Assembly (NCBI GenBank): GCA_003022815.1
Contig: PXSL01000033.1
Location: 1 to 13,814 of the forward strand
From: Halobacteriales archaeon SW_5_68_122
GTDB taxonomy: Archaea > Halobacteriota > Halobacteria > Halobacteriales > Haloarculaceae
DNA length: 13,814 bases
Direction: 5' to 3'
A program made the position numbers and the translations under genes. The notes under the pieces are model-generated. The model searched no databases. It was not told the DNA's origin and saw nothing but the letters and a program-made list of their open reading frames with translations. Positions 7,233 through 13,756 of the stretch are shown piece by piece. Each line of letters opens with the position of its first letter. Within the stretch, counting starts at the first letter, position 1.

Positions 7233-7667
7233 ATGGAGGTCGAAACCGTGCTGGTGCCGGTCGACGGCTCCGAGGAGGCCATGGAGGCCGTCGAGTACGC
7301 CGTCGCCATCGCCGAGCGGTACGACGCCGTCATTCACGCGCTATACGTCCTCGGGGAGGACGCCGCCGCGGCGATGCAGGAGGACGATGTCGAGGCCGCC
7401 GCGATCGCCAGGCGGAGCGAGCAGGTGATGGCCAGTGTCCGCACCCTCGCCGAGGACGTCCCCGTCGACCACTCCTCGGCGTACGGCTTCTCGCGGACCC
7501 GTCTCGCTCAGCACCCCGGGAGCGTCATTCTCGACGTCGCGGAATCGCTCGACTCGGACTTCGTGGTCGTGCCTCGGGAGCCCGTCACCGGCAGCCCCGA
7601 GGCGGTCATCGAGAAAGCCGCCGAGTACGTGCTGGCCCATGCCTCACAGCCGGTCCTGTCGGTTTAG
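7233..7667 (+). CDS. Usp-like protein lacking the ATP-binding signature
   Basis: A 144-residue protein with the Usp fold: N-terminal VLVPVDGSEEAMEAVEYAV (6-24), the conserved IHALYVL strand (34-40), and a C-terminal EYVLAHASQPVLSV dimer edge. The nucleotide-binding signature G-x2-G-x9-G-S is gone: the corresponding region reads VPREPVTGSPEAVIEKAAEYV (about 113-133), with no matching glycines. It may bind no ATP and act by dimerising with other Usp proteins; this is inference. The ATG at 7233 gives the standard Usp start; the upstream TTG would add nine atypical residues. It is divergent from the canonical UspA, and its stop overlaps the converging GNAT stop by four bases (7664-7667). Confidence 0.9.
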   Translation: MEVETVLVPVDGSEEAMEAVEYAVAIAERYDAVIHALYVLGEDAAAAMQEDDVEAAAIARRSEQVMASVRTLAEDVPVDHSSAYGFSRTRLAQHPGSVILDVAESLDSDFVVVPREPVTGSPEAVIEKAAEYVLAHASQPVLSV

Positions 7668-8197
7668 CCGTCCGGACTGCTCAGCGTCGCGGCCATCTCG
7701 AGTTCGAAGCGGTTGGGGCCGCTGGCCTCGAAGCCTACCGTCCGGTAGAGCGCGATGGCCGGGGCGTTCCACCGCTCGACGGTCAGCCAAATGTGCTCGA
7801 CGCCCTCCCGTCGGCCGGCCCCGAGCAGCGTCTCAACGAGCGCCGTCCCGATGCCCGCCTCCTGGTACTCCCGGAGGACGAAGATGGCCAGTTCATACTC
7901 CCCGTGGCGGTCCGGCACGAGCACCGCGTGGCCGACCGCCCGCCCGTTGTGGCGCGCCAGCACGTTGATGCAGTCCGTCTTGAGCAGGGACTCCAGCCAC
8001 TCCCGGACCGCCGCCTCGTCGGTCGGCGGGATGCCTTGGGCGCGGTCCGCCGGGTCGAAAGCAAGGTACATCTCGACGAGTTCCCCGAACTCCCCGTCGT
8101 AGCGCCGGACCTCGATGTCTCGTCCCTCCTTGTCGATGACCGAGCGTGGCGGTGCCTCGTACGGCCCCGCAATCTCGGTCGGGTACTCTCGACTCAT
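7664..8197 (-). CDS. GNAT-family N-acetyltransferase
   Basis: A 177-residue acetyltransferase of the GNAT fold (PF00583), which would use acetyl-CoA to acetylate an amine on a small molecule or protein. The acetyl-CoA pyrophosphate loop is intact: REYQEAGIGTALVETLL (109-125, Q-x-x-G-x-G/T pattern), preceded by the beta-4 strand YELAIFVL. The C-terminal motif B is NAPAIALYRTVGFEASG (144-160), typical of RimI-like members. About 28 N-terminal residues precede the domain. Its ATG overlaps the stop of the upstream Usp gene (ATGA, 8194-8197), so the two are one minus-strand operon and translationally coupled. The substrate cannot be read from the sequence; the partner Usp is an attractive candidate. 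Confidence 0.92.
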   Translation of the reverse strand: MSREYPTEIAGPYEAPPRSVIDKEGRDIEVRRYDGEFGELVEMYLAFDPADRAQGIPPTDEAAVREWLESLLKTDCINVLARHNGRAVGHAVLVPDRHGEYELAIFVLREYQEAGIGTALVETLLGAGRREGVEHIWLTVERWNAPAIALYRTVGFEASGPNRFELEMAATLSSPDG

Positions 8198-8562
8198 CGG
8201 ATGAGCGTCACCGTCGTTCTGGCGTTCAACAGCACGAACTCGGCCATCGAGCCGAACTGGACTTTCCCGAGCGGGCTCGTCTGCCCGCCCCCGAGGACGA
8301 TGCGGTCGTGTTCCTCCCGTTCTGCGAGTTCGAGCAACCGACTGCCGGGGTGTCCCGAGAGCGTTCGTATCTCGGCGTCCAGCCCCGCCTCCGCGAGCGC
8401 CGCCTCCACCCGGGGCCGTATCTCCTCGGTGGTCGGCTCCGAGTCGGGGGTCTCGACGATGGCGACGGTCAGGCTGTCGCCAGCCTCCGCCGTGCGCGCC
8501 ACGCTCTCTTCCAGCGCGCGGAACGAGTCCTCGCTGCCGCCTATCCCCAGAAGAACGTTCAT
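8194..8562 (-). CDS. Short universal stress protein family member
   Basis: A 122-residue Usp-fold protein, shorter than the usual 140 to 150. The start MNVLLGIGGSEDSFRALEESV (1-21) matches the first strand and helix, but the nucleotide-contacting aspartate of the canonical V-D-G-S segment is replaced (I-G-G-S). The signature region is GGGQTSPLGKVQFGS (91-105), where the second glycine of G-x2-G-x9-G-S is a glutamine, so ATP binding is uncertain. An in-frame ATG 27 bases upstream is possible, but the start at 8562 gives the family N-terminus and correct promoter spacing. It is the first gene of a two-gene operon with the GNAT enzyme through a four-base overlap. Confidence 0.9.
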   Translation of the reverse strand: MNVLLGIGGSEDSFRALEESVARTAEAGDSLTVAIVETPDSEPTTEEIRPRVEAALAEAGLDAEIRTLSGHPGSRLLELAEREEHDRIVLGGGQTSPLGKVQFGSMAEFVLLNARTTVTLIR

Positions 8563-8583
8563 GAGCGAAAACAGGACCGCCGA

Positions 8584-8596
8584 GGGCAAAAGCCCC
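8584..8596 (-). promoter_or_regulatory. Candidate promoter/operator of the Usp-GNAT operon
   Basis: The minus strand reads ggggcttttgccc about 22 to 34 bases before the ATG at 8562. The central cttttg could act as a weak TATA box, while the flanking GGGC/GCCC arms form a small dyad that could be a regulator site overlapping it. No factor can be named. Confidence 0.35.
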
Positions 8597-8825
8597 TCGT
8601 ATACTCGGCGGCCGTCGCCCTGCTCCCCGTTCGCTTATCGCGTTGCCCTCGCTTCAGTCTCCGCACGTGGCTCGCGAGTCACTACGTTCCTCGCTCGCAC
8701 ATCCGGAGGCCTCCCTGCCGGTCGGCCTCCCGGCTCACGGATCGCTTCGCTTCCCCGCTCACTCCTCGCGTGGCCCGACCGACGGGAGGGCCACGCGTGC
8801 GCCGTCCGTCAGACATCGCCGATAC
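8597..8825. other. Non-coding GC-rich spacer with dyad-rich haloarchaeal-type sequence
   Basis: About 230 bases without a supported gene between the Usp operon and the DUF5806 promoter. The minus strand contains imperfect 'gcgaggaacgtagtgactcg' type sequence (about 8672-8695), a motif style common in haloarchaeal spacers, plus repeated tcgcttcgct/cactcctcgc words and a perfect 10-bp inverted repeat annotated separately. Frames open across it on both strands give low-complexity Arg/Ser-rich translations and are not credible genes. Confidence 0.5.
8767..8797. repeat. Perfect 10-bp inverted repeat with 11-base loop
   Basis: Seen directly: cgcgtggccc at 8767-8776 is the exact reverse complement of gggccacgcg at 8788-8797, separated by gaccgacggga. 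As RNA or extruded DNA it would be a very stable hairpin. It lies 60 to 90 bases upstream of the DUF5806 start, with no T-run after it on either strand. It could be a regulator site, a bidirectional transcription barrier or a repetitive spacer element. Confidence 0.75.
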
Positions 8826-8834
8826 GCTTTTTCC
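8826..8834 (+). promoter_or_regulatory. Candidate TATA box of the DUF5806-like gene
   Basis: The run gctttttcc lies 23 to 31 bases before the ATG at 8857. T-rich boxes at this distance are the usual haloarchaeal core promoter of leaderless genes. Confidence 0.4.
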
Positions 8835-8856
8835 GGGCCGGAACGGAACTTCCGGT

Positions 8857-9543
8857 ATGGTAGACGACGCGCAGGCGGCGGCCGACGGGGAGGAACCGAC
8901 GCCGGCGGTCAGACGCGTCGCGGAGGAGACGGACGCCGACGGAGCCGAAGCCGACCGCGACGCCGACATCCCCCGGGACGTCCGGGAGTACGCCCGATTC
9001 TCGAAGATCGACGGCTCGACGTACGACCGGGCCAACGAGTTCCTCCGGGAGCGGACTTACATCACCGCCCGCGAGTGGGCCATCGCGCGGCTCTGTGCGG
9101 ACTTCCGCACCGAGACGGGCGTCGAGATGACGAAAATCGGCGAGAACCTGCCCGAACTGGTGCCGTTTATGACCGACACCTACAGCCCGCAGGCGGTCAA
9201 CCAGGCCCGCGCGAGCTTCGACGAGAAGGTCCGGACGGCCGGCGCCACCTTCCTCTACGGCGCGATGTGCGACTTCTACGCCGCCGAGGAGCTCGACGAC
9301 CTGATGTACGAGATTACGGAGGTCGCGAAGTTCCTCCTGGAGGTCGAGGGCGTCGAGCTCACCGTCGACGAGGAACTGGAGGCCGAAGAACGCATCTCCA
9401 GCGTCATGCGAGAGGTCCGGGAGTCCTCGGCGGCGCTACGACACGACCACGTCACCTGCCCGGAGTGCGGCCACGAGATGGCCTCCGAGGGCGACGGCGA
9501 GGCCGCCGGCGGCCACGACCACGGCGCCGAGGCCGACGACTGA
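8857..9543 (+). CDS. DUF5806-like conserved haloarchaeal protein
   Basis: A 228-residue acidic protein, matching my memory of the DUF5806 family, which is strongly conserved in haloarchaea but uncharacterised. After a variable Asp/Glu-rich leader (1-40), the conserved core begins at DVREYARFSKIDGSTYDRAN (41-60) and includes TYITAREWAIARLCADFRTE (67-86), MTKIGENLPELVPFMTDTY (91-109), AGATFLYGAMCDFY (128-141) and the acidic helix EAEERISSVMREVRES. The core looks all-helical. The C-terminus adds a lone CPECGH pair (C201, C204) and a His/Asp tail (HDHGAEADD), which could bind metal. The ATG at 8857 fits the promoter; longer upstream readings are low complexity. It is a single-gene unit converging on pyrC. 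The function is unknown; the helical core and charged ends could suit nucleic-acid or protein interaction, but that is a guess. Confidence 0.92.
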   Translation: MVDDAQAAADGEEPTPAVRRVAEETDADGAEADRDADIPRDVREYARFSKIDGSTYDRANEFLRERTYITAREWAIARLCADFRTETGVEMTKIGENLPELVPFMTDTYSPQAVNQARASFDEKVRTAGATFLYGAMCDFYAAEELDDLMYEITEVAKFLLEVEGVELTVDEELEAEERISSVMREVRESSAALRHDHVTCPECGHEMASEGDGEAAGGHDHGAEADD

Positions 9544-9592
9544 TACCGACACTGCTGGCTGTAAGTACGCGAAATTCGATTCGGGGCAGTTT

Positions 9593-9656
9593 AGGGCCGC
9601 TTCGCTCGGCCTGAAATCTCGTGGGGGGATTCCTCCGCGTTCACACGGAGGAGGTC
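9593..9656 (+). mobile_element. Two tandem hairpins resembling an IS200/IS605-type right end (possible relic)
   Basis: Seen: hairpin 1 pairs ggccg (9595-9599) with cggcc (9607-9611) around cttcgct. Hairpin 2 pairs tcctccg (9631-9637) with cggagga (9646-9652) around cgttcaca. Between them is ctcgtggggggat, and ggtcaag follows. From memory, haloarchaeal IS200/IS605 (TnpB, IS1341-group) elements end in a 'GGGGGAATCCTC..stem..GAGGAGGATGTCAA' structure that also forms the 3' part of the omega-RNA. No transposase or TnpB gene is nearby, so this would be a solitary remnant. The alternative is a simple bidirectional terminator between the converging DUF5806 and pyrC genes. Confidence 0.4.
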
Positions 9657-9671
9657 AAGCTCGCGGTGCCG

Positions 9672-10911
9672 TCAGTGACCGCCGTCCGCGGCTGACGACC
9701 GGACGTTCTCCCCGTCCGCCTCCGCGAATTCGCCGTCGTAGTACACGACCGTCCCGCGGACCATCGTCAAATCGGGGAAGACGCCGCGAAACCCCTCGAA
9801 CGGCGTCCAGCCGCACTTGGAGTGGAGTTTCTCGCCGCGGATGGGGACGCTGTTGGTCTCGTCGACCAGCACGAGGTCGGCGTCGCGGCCGACCTCGATA
9901 CGTCCCTTCCGCGGGAGATCGAATATCTCGGCGACGTTGGCGGCGGTCAGGTCGCGGACCCGCCCGTAGTCGAGGTCGCCCGTCCGGGCCGCCTCCAGTA
10001 GCAACGGCAGGGCCGTCTCGACGCCCGGGACGCCGCTCGGAGCCTCCCAGATGCCCGCGTCCTTCTCCTCGCGAGCGTGGGGGGCGTGGTCCGTCGCGAC
10101 GATGTCGACCGTGCCGTCGACGAGCCGTTCGAACAGCGCCTCCCGACGCGACTCGCTCCGGAGCGGCGGGTTCATCCGGCCGAGCGTGCCGAGGTCGTCG
10201 AGATCGTCGCGCGAGAGAAAGAGGTGGTGTGGCGTCGCCTCGCAGGTTATGCCGGCCTTCTCGGCGATGTCGACGCCCTCCGGCGTCGACGTGTGGGCGA
10301 TGTGGACCTCGATGCCGAGGTTCCGGGCGGCGGCGCAGGCGCGGTCGACTGCCTCCGCCTCCGCCTCGGCGGCCCGGTAGGCGCTCCAGGCGTCGGCGTC
10401 GTCGCGGTCGGTCGCCGACTCGTCGAACAGTTCGGCGTCCTCGGCGTGGACGGTCATCAGGACGTCGGCCGTCGCGGCGCGCTCGAGGGCCCGCTCGAAG
10501 CGGTCGACCTCGATGCCCATCTCGCCGGTCGAGTCAGCGAGGAATATCTCTCCGAGGGCGGTCAGCGGCTTCCCGAGGAGTTCGTCGGGCTTCCACTCGG
10601 CGGTGACGCCACCGTTGATGCCGTAGTCGACAGCGGAGGCCGACGCGAACCGGGCCTTCTGCTCGAAGCTCCGTCACGCCGCCCGCGGCGGCGCTCCGGG
10701 AGCCGGTCAGCCACGTCTCCTTGTGGGAGAAGCCCGGTTCGCGGAAGTGGACGTGGGCGTCTATCATCCCCGGCAGCAGCAGGCGCTCGTCGGCCTCGAT
10801 GATTTCCCCGTCATCGGGGTCCACCCCCTCGTCTATCTCGGCTATCGTCTCGCCGTCGACCCGAACGTCACGGACCCGCCCGTCGGCCAGCGCCGCGTTC
10901 CGGATGAGCAT
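9672..10911 (-). pseudogene. pyrC: Dihydroorotase, frameshifted with loss of the substrate-binding PNT loop
   Basis: Cyclic amidohydrolase interconverting N-carbamoyl-aspartate and dihydroorotate in pyrimidine synthesis. The N-terminal frame (from ATG 10911) has the metal site [10 protein letters not shown] (51-60) and [17 protein letters not shown] (64-80). Near 10671 the frame changes and resumes as [10 protein letters not shown], continuing through [31 protein letters not shown] (metal histidine) and VATDHAPH (catalytic Asp) to the stop at 9672. The conserved 'VVDMPNT.P.T' segment expected after GGVT is missing, about 17 to 19 codons. If real, the break destroys both frame and substrate binding. 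The segment where many type I enzymes carry the carboxylated lysine reads [11 protein letters not shown], without lysine. It lies 46 bases downstream of the lipoate-ligase-like gene on the same strand and may be cotranscribed or use a cttagg box about 27 bases before its ATG. Confidence 0.9.
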
Positions 10912-10957
10912 TACCTCACCTCGTCGGCCGGACCCCCTAAGCGTCACGGAACTGTCG

Positions 10958-11650
10958 TCAGGAGAGAAGGTCCGACGCGTGGGTCGTCTCGGCCTCCTCG
11001 CCGACGAACGCCTCCTCGATGGCGCCGGCGACGGCTTCCGGGTCGGCCGTACCGCCGGCGTCCGCGACGCTTCCGACCGTCCCGGGGTCGAACTCGACGC
11101 CGAGCGCTTCGTAGATGCGGTCGAGAACCTCCGCGACGTGCCGCCGGTCCCGCCGAGTCGTGACGACACACCCGCCGACGACGGCGACGTCGCGCTCGAC
11201 GCGCTGGGCGATGCCAGCAATCTTGCCGTCCCCCTGCAGCGAGTGCGCGCCGGGACAGAACGACCGGTCGGGTTCCCCGCGGCGGACCGTCGCACCGAGT
11301 CCGGCGAGCGCGCCCTCAAGGAGTTCCGTCGCCCGGTCGTACCGCTCCTGGATGCCGCTTCTGGCGCTGTCGGTCGGGACGGAGTACGTGAACGCCACCA
11401 TGTCGCCGGTGTAGGCGACCGCCCGCCCGCCGACGCGTCGCTCGATCGGGTCGTAGCCGCACTCCAGCGCGGCCCGCCGGGCTCGGTCGTACCCGTCGGT
11501 CGACGAATCCCGGCGACCGAAGGCGACGTGGCGGGGTGGTCTCCAGGCCCGCACCGCCGGTCGGTCGGTCTCCTCGACGAGTTCGGCCAGGCGGCGCGTC
11601 GCCTTCCTGTCGCGGTTGACGTCTGCCAGCGACCCCCGGACGGCGTGCAT
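10958..11650 (-). CDS. Lipoate--protein ligase family protein (BPL/LplA/LipB fold)
   Basis: A 230-residue member of PF03099, which attaches lipoate or related acyl groups to a lysine of E2 or GcvH proteins. Visible motifs are [19 protein letters not shown] (71-89), the R-R-x-G-G substrate loop; [20 protein letters not shown] (131-150), with the catalytic lysine K143 in K-I-A-G; and a VVGG strand (157-160). C-terminal helices resemble the accessory tail of LplA-type enzymes. The ATG at 11650 is preferred over the TTG at 11656 because a gttttatcc box lies about 28 bases upstream. It could be lipoate ligase, octanoyltransferase or a fold relative with another acyl substrate; no lipoyl domain gene is nearby. 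It shares its AT-rich promoter with the divergent M23-like gene and precedes pyrC. Confidence 0.9.
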   Translation of the reverse strand: MHAVRGSLADVNRDRKATRRLAELVEETDRPAVRAWRPPRHVAFGRRDSSTDGYDRARRAALECGYDPIERRVGGRAVAYTGDMVAFTYSVPTDSARSGIQERYDRATELLEGALAGLGATVRRGEPDRSFCPGAHSLQGDGKIAGIAQRVERDVAVVGGCVVTTRRDRRHVAEVLDRIYEALGVEFDPGTVGSVADAGGTADPEAVAGAIEEAFVGEEAETTHASDLLS

Positions 11651-11672
11651 ATCCAACGCTACGGGTCGACGG

Positions 11673-11680
11673 GGATAAAA
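11673..11680. promoter_or_regulatory. Shared AT-rich box between divergent lipoate-ligase-like and M23-like genes
   Basis: The octamer ggataaaa is the only AT-rich patch in the 52-base spacer. As ttttatcc on the minus strand it is 24 to 31 bases before the ATG at 11650, and on the plus strand 23 to 30 bases before the ATG at 11703. One box seems positioned to serve both genes, with leaderless starts on each side. Confidence 0.55.
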
Positions 11681-11702
11681 CGCCGCCGGACGAAAACATC
11701 GT

Positions 11703-12454
11703 ATGGTCGTGCTGTCGGAGGCGGTCGTCGGTCGCTACGAGCGGTTCTCGCTGTACAACTCGCCGTACGCCGCACACGGCGCCGGAAACGCGGTCGACCT
11801 CTACCCCGGCAACGGGGCCGCCGTCTCGCCCGTCGAGGGGGAGGTCATCGGGACGCGGACGGTCCGCTGTCCGCCGACCGGGTCGAGGTGGGCGACTCGC
11901 TGGGCCGACTCGTCCGCTCCGGGTTCTTCGGGCAGTGGGTCGACGACCACATCCACCTCGGGTTCCGCGGCCACGACCAGAACCTCCGCCGTGCGAGCGG
12001 GTCGCTGCCGCTGGAAGTCGACCTATCCGTGCGCGGCGTCCGGTGGGACGGCACCGGCGAGGTGGTCGAGACCGGGCCGACGCACGTCGGGCTCGACGAG
12101 CCGGATTTCAGAGGCGAGGGGTTCGCGGCGGTCGCGAGCGACGAGGGCGTCCCGCTCGACGGCGGGCTGGTCCACTACGCCGGGGGTGGTGCGCTCGGGC
12201 CCTCCAGCGGTGAGGTGTCACTTCTCGGCACGACCGTCGGACGGGTCGACGGCCGGGACATCGAGTGGGCCGACGTTGCAGTTCGGGTCACCGACGAGAA
12301 CGGCAACGAGGTTCCGGCGACCGGGCTGTCGCTGTTTGCCTCGCAGATCCCGTTCGGGATCAAGGTCGTGTTCCACGAGGGTCACGGGTTCTCCGTCGGC
12401 GACCGCCTGACCGTGGCCGTAGAACCGACGAGTGAGCCGGTCCGACTGGGCTGA
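11703..12454 (+). pseudogene. M23/LytM-like metallopeptidase-fold protein, frameshifted with internal loss
   Basis: A protein with the LytM (M23) metal-site pattern. The first 56 residues hold AAHGAGNAVDLYP (His25, Asp32 as metal ligands) and AVSPVEGEVIGTRTVRC. Near 11868 the frame changes and continues as SADRVEVGDSLGRLVRSGFF with DDHIHLGFR, the H-x-H metal and catalytic motif, and then about 165 further residues of a haloarchaeal extension ending at 12454. Family layout needs a strand pair and histidine-containing segment between 'G.V' and 'V..GD.LG'; about 25 to 30 codons are missing, not a multiple of three. Bacterial relatives cut peptidoglycan, which haloarchaea lack, so the substrate is unclear. 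No signal peptide or membrane helix is seen, so it is probably cytoplasmic. The start fits the shared promoter box. Confidence 0.82.
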
Positions 12455-12567
12455 CAGCCGACGCTGTACGTTAGGGTCTGCCGCGACGGTGCGCCGGACT
12501 TCCGCCGTGTTCGCCGCGGTCGGTGTCTACGTCACGTGGCGTCTGGTCCCGCCTTTGTGCATAAACC

Positions 12568-13050
12568 CTAGCCGTGCCGCTCGCGGTGTCGCTCCTTCAT
12601 CTGCTGGTAGGTGTCGTCCTCCCGGACCGCCTCGAGATGCTCCTCGAAGACCAGCGCCGCCTCGCGTTTGTCCGGGTCGGCCCACTGTTCCGGGTCCCGT
12701 TCGGTGCCGTCGTCGTCGTACTTTTTCCCGCCCGAGTACTTCGCGTACCGCATCGCCCGTGTGTAGCCCATTTGGAGGTACTTCCGAGCCATGTCCATCC
12801 CGACGAAGTCGCCGTCCTCGCGGTACTCGCGGAACCGCTCGTGGATGGCCTCGGCCGCCTCCACGGCAGCCTCTCGGTCCGCATACCCCCACAGCGGGAG
12901 CAGCTCCGACTTGTACGGCTCCATCTTGAACACGCCCTCCTCCCCGCGGCCGATGTCGTACTCCTCGGGGTGTTCGCGAAAATCAACATCGTACTCCGGG
13001 CCACCGTCGGAATCGTCCCCGCTCACGGCTCCCGGTTTGGACTGAAGCAT
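12568..13050 (-). CDS. DUF4385 family protein, function unknown
   Basis: A 160-residue acidic soluble protein matching the DUF4385 family (PF14328), known in bacteria, phages and haloarchaea without an assigned activity. Conserved landmarks are YDVDFREHPEEYDIGRGEEGV (20-40), EPYKSELLPLW (44-54), DFVGMDMARKYLQMGYTRAMRYA (81-103) and GGKKYDDDG (107-115), followed by a charged helical tail. The ATG at 13050 gives the usual short leader; frames running further upstream lack family similarity and an upstream promoter. It converges on the M23-like gene with 113 bases between stops and lies 149 bases downstream of the LysE-like gene. No strong TATA box is visible; the weak minus-strand run gttctctt lies about 26 bases upstream. 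Confidence 0.9.
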   Translation of the reverse strand: MLQSKPGAVSGDDSDGGPEYDVDFREHPEEYDIGRGEEGVFKMEPYKSELLPLWGYADREAAVEAAEAIHERFREYREDGDFVGMDMARKYLQMGYTRAMRYAKYSGGKKYDDDGTERDPEQWADPDKREAALVFEEHLEAVREDDTYQQMKERHRERHG

Positions 13051-13199
13051 TGAGTACCTACGCCTGCCGGAAGAGAACGCCGTAATGACGCCGTCTAGGA
13101 TGACTCTGTTGCCGGAGTTGTGGTTCGGAGCGGCTCTACCGGACTCCCCGCGCCCTCCGGTACCCGTGCTGTGCTGTGGAATCGGTCCTGCTCGCCGGC

Positions 13200-13756
13200 T
13201 CACGCCGAGACATTGGTTACGATGAGCCACCCGGCAACCCCGAGCAGGACGACACCCGACGCGAGCCGCATCCGGCGGCTCTCGCCGCCGACGTTGCCCG
13301 ACAGCGCCCCGACGCCGCCGAGATAGGCGGCCGTGATGGCCGCGTACAGCGCCCCCAGCAGGACCATGCCGGCCGCCGGGCTAGGAAGAACAGCGCCACC
13401 TGTGGGTTCAGGATGTTGACCGTTAACCCTTGGAGGTACGGGTTGCCGTCCGTCTCCCGGGCCTCGACCTCCGGGTCGCGGAGCGTCTGAACTCCGAGGT
13501 ACGACAGGTAGGCCGCCCCGGCGGCGACCACGACGGTACGGGCCTCGGGAACCGCCCGGAAGAGTGCCGCCAGGCCGACGGCGGCGGCAACGGTGTGGAC
13601 TAGAACGCCCGTGGCGACGCCGAGCGCCGACAGGACCCCGGCGCGGCGGCCCTCGCCGGCGCCGCGCGCGAGGACGTAGACCGTGTCCGGGCCCGGCGAG
13701 AGGATGAGCGCAATGGCCGCGACGAGGTAGGCCGCAAGCGTCGTGGCGTCAAACAC
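13200..13756 (-). pseudogene. LysE/RhtB-family amino-acid exporter, frameshifted with internal loss
   Basis: Integral membrane exporter of the LysE/RhtB superfamily (PF01810), which uses the proton gradient to pump amino acids or related metabolites out. The start VFDATTLAAYLVAAIALILSPGPD (GTG at 13756) is typical, with the signature LSPGPD at 19-24, then RRAGVLSALGVATG, a second hydrophobic pair, and GLTVNILNPQVALFFLA, the conserved 'N-x-x-N-P-K-x-x-x-F' region. Near 13378 the frame changes and resumes as PAAGMVLLGALYAAI with the last membrane helices, ending at 13200. The 'FLPQF(V).P' loop expected between the two parts is absent, about 12 to 15 codons. An in-frame TTG at 13783 would add atypical residues. 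The right edge of the window is 58 bases upstream of the GTG, so its promoter context is only partly visible. Confidence 0.85.

Noticed and set aside
8590..8856. N-terminal extension of the DUF5806-like protein
   Set aside because: The extended frame is low complexity, covers the hairpin and promoter box, and has no counterpart in the family.
9560..9660. tRNA or CRISPR repeat at the hairpin cluster
   Set aside because: No cloverleaf or anticodon arm, and no direct repeats with regular spacers.
10721..11866. Plus-strand open frame running through pyrC and the lipoate-ligase-like gene into the M23-like gene
   Set aside because: Only the part after about 11867 is real (the M23 C-terminal frame). 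The upstream part is antisense to two clear enzymes.
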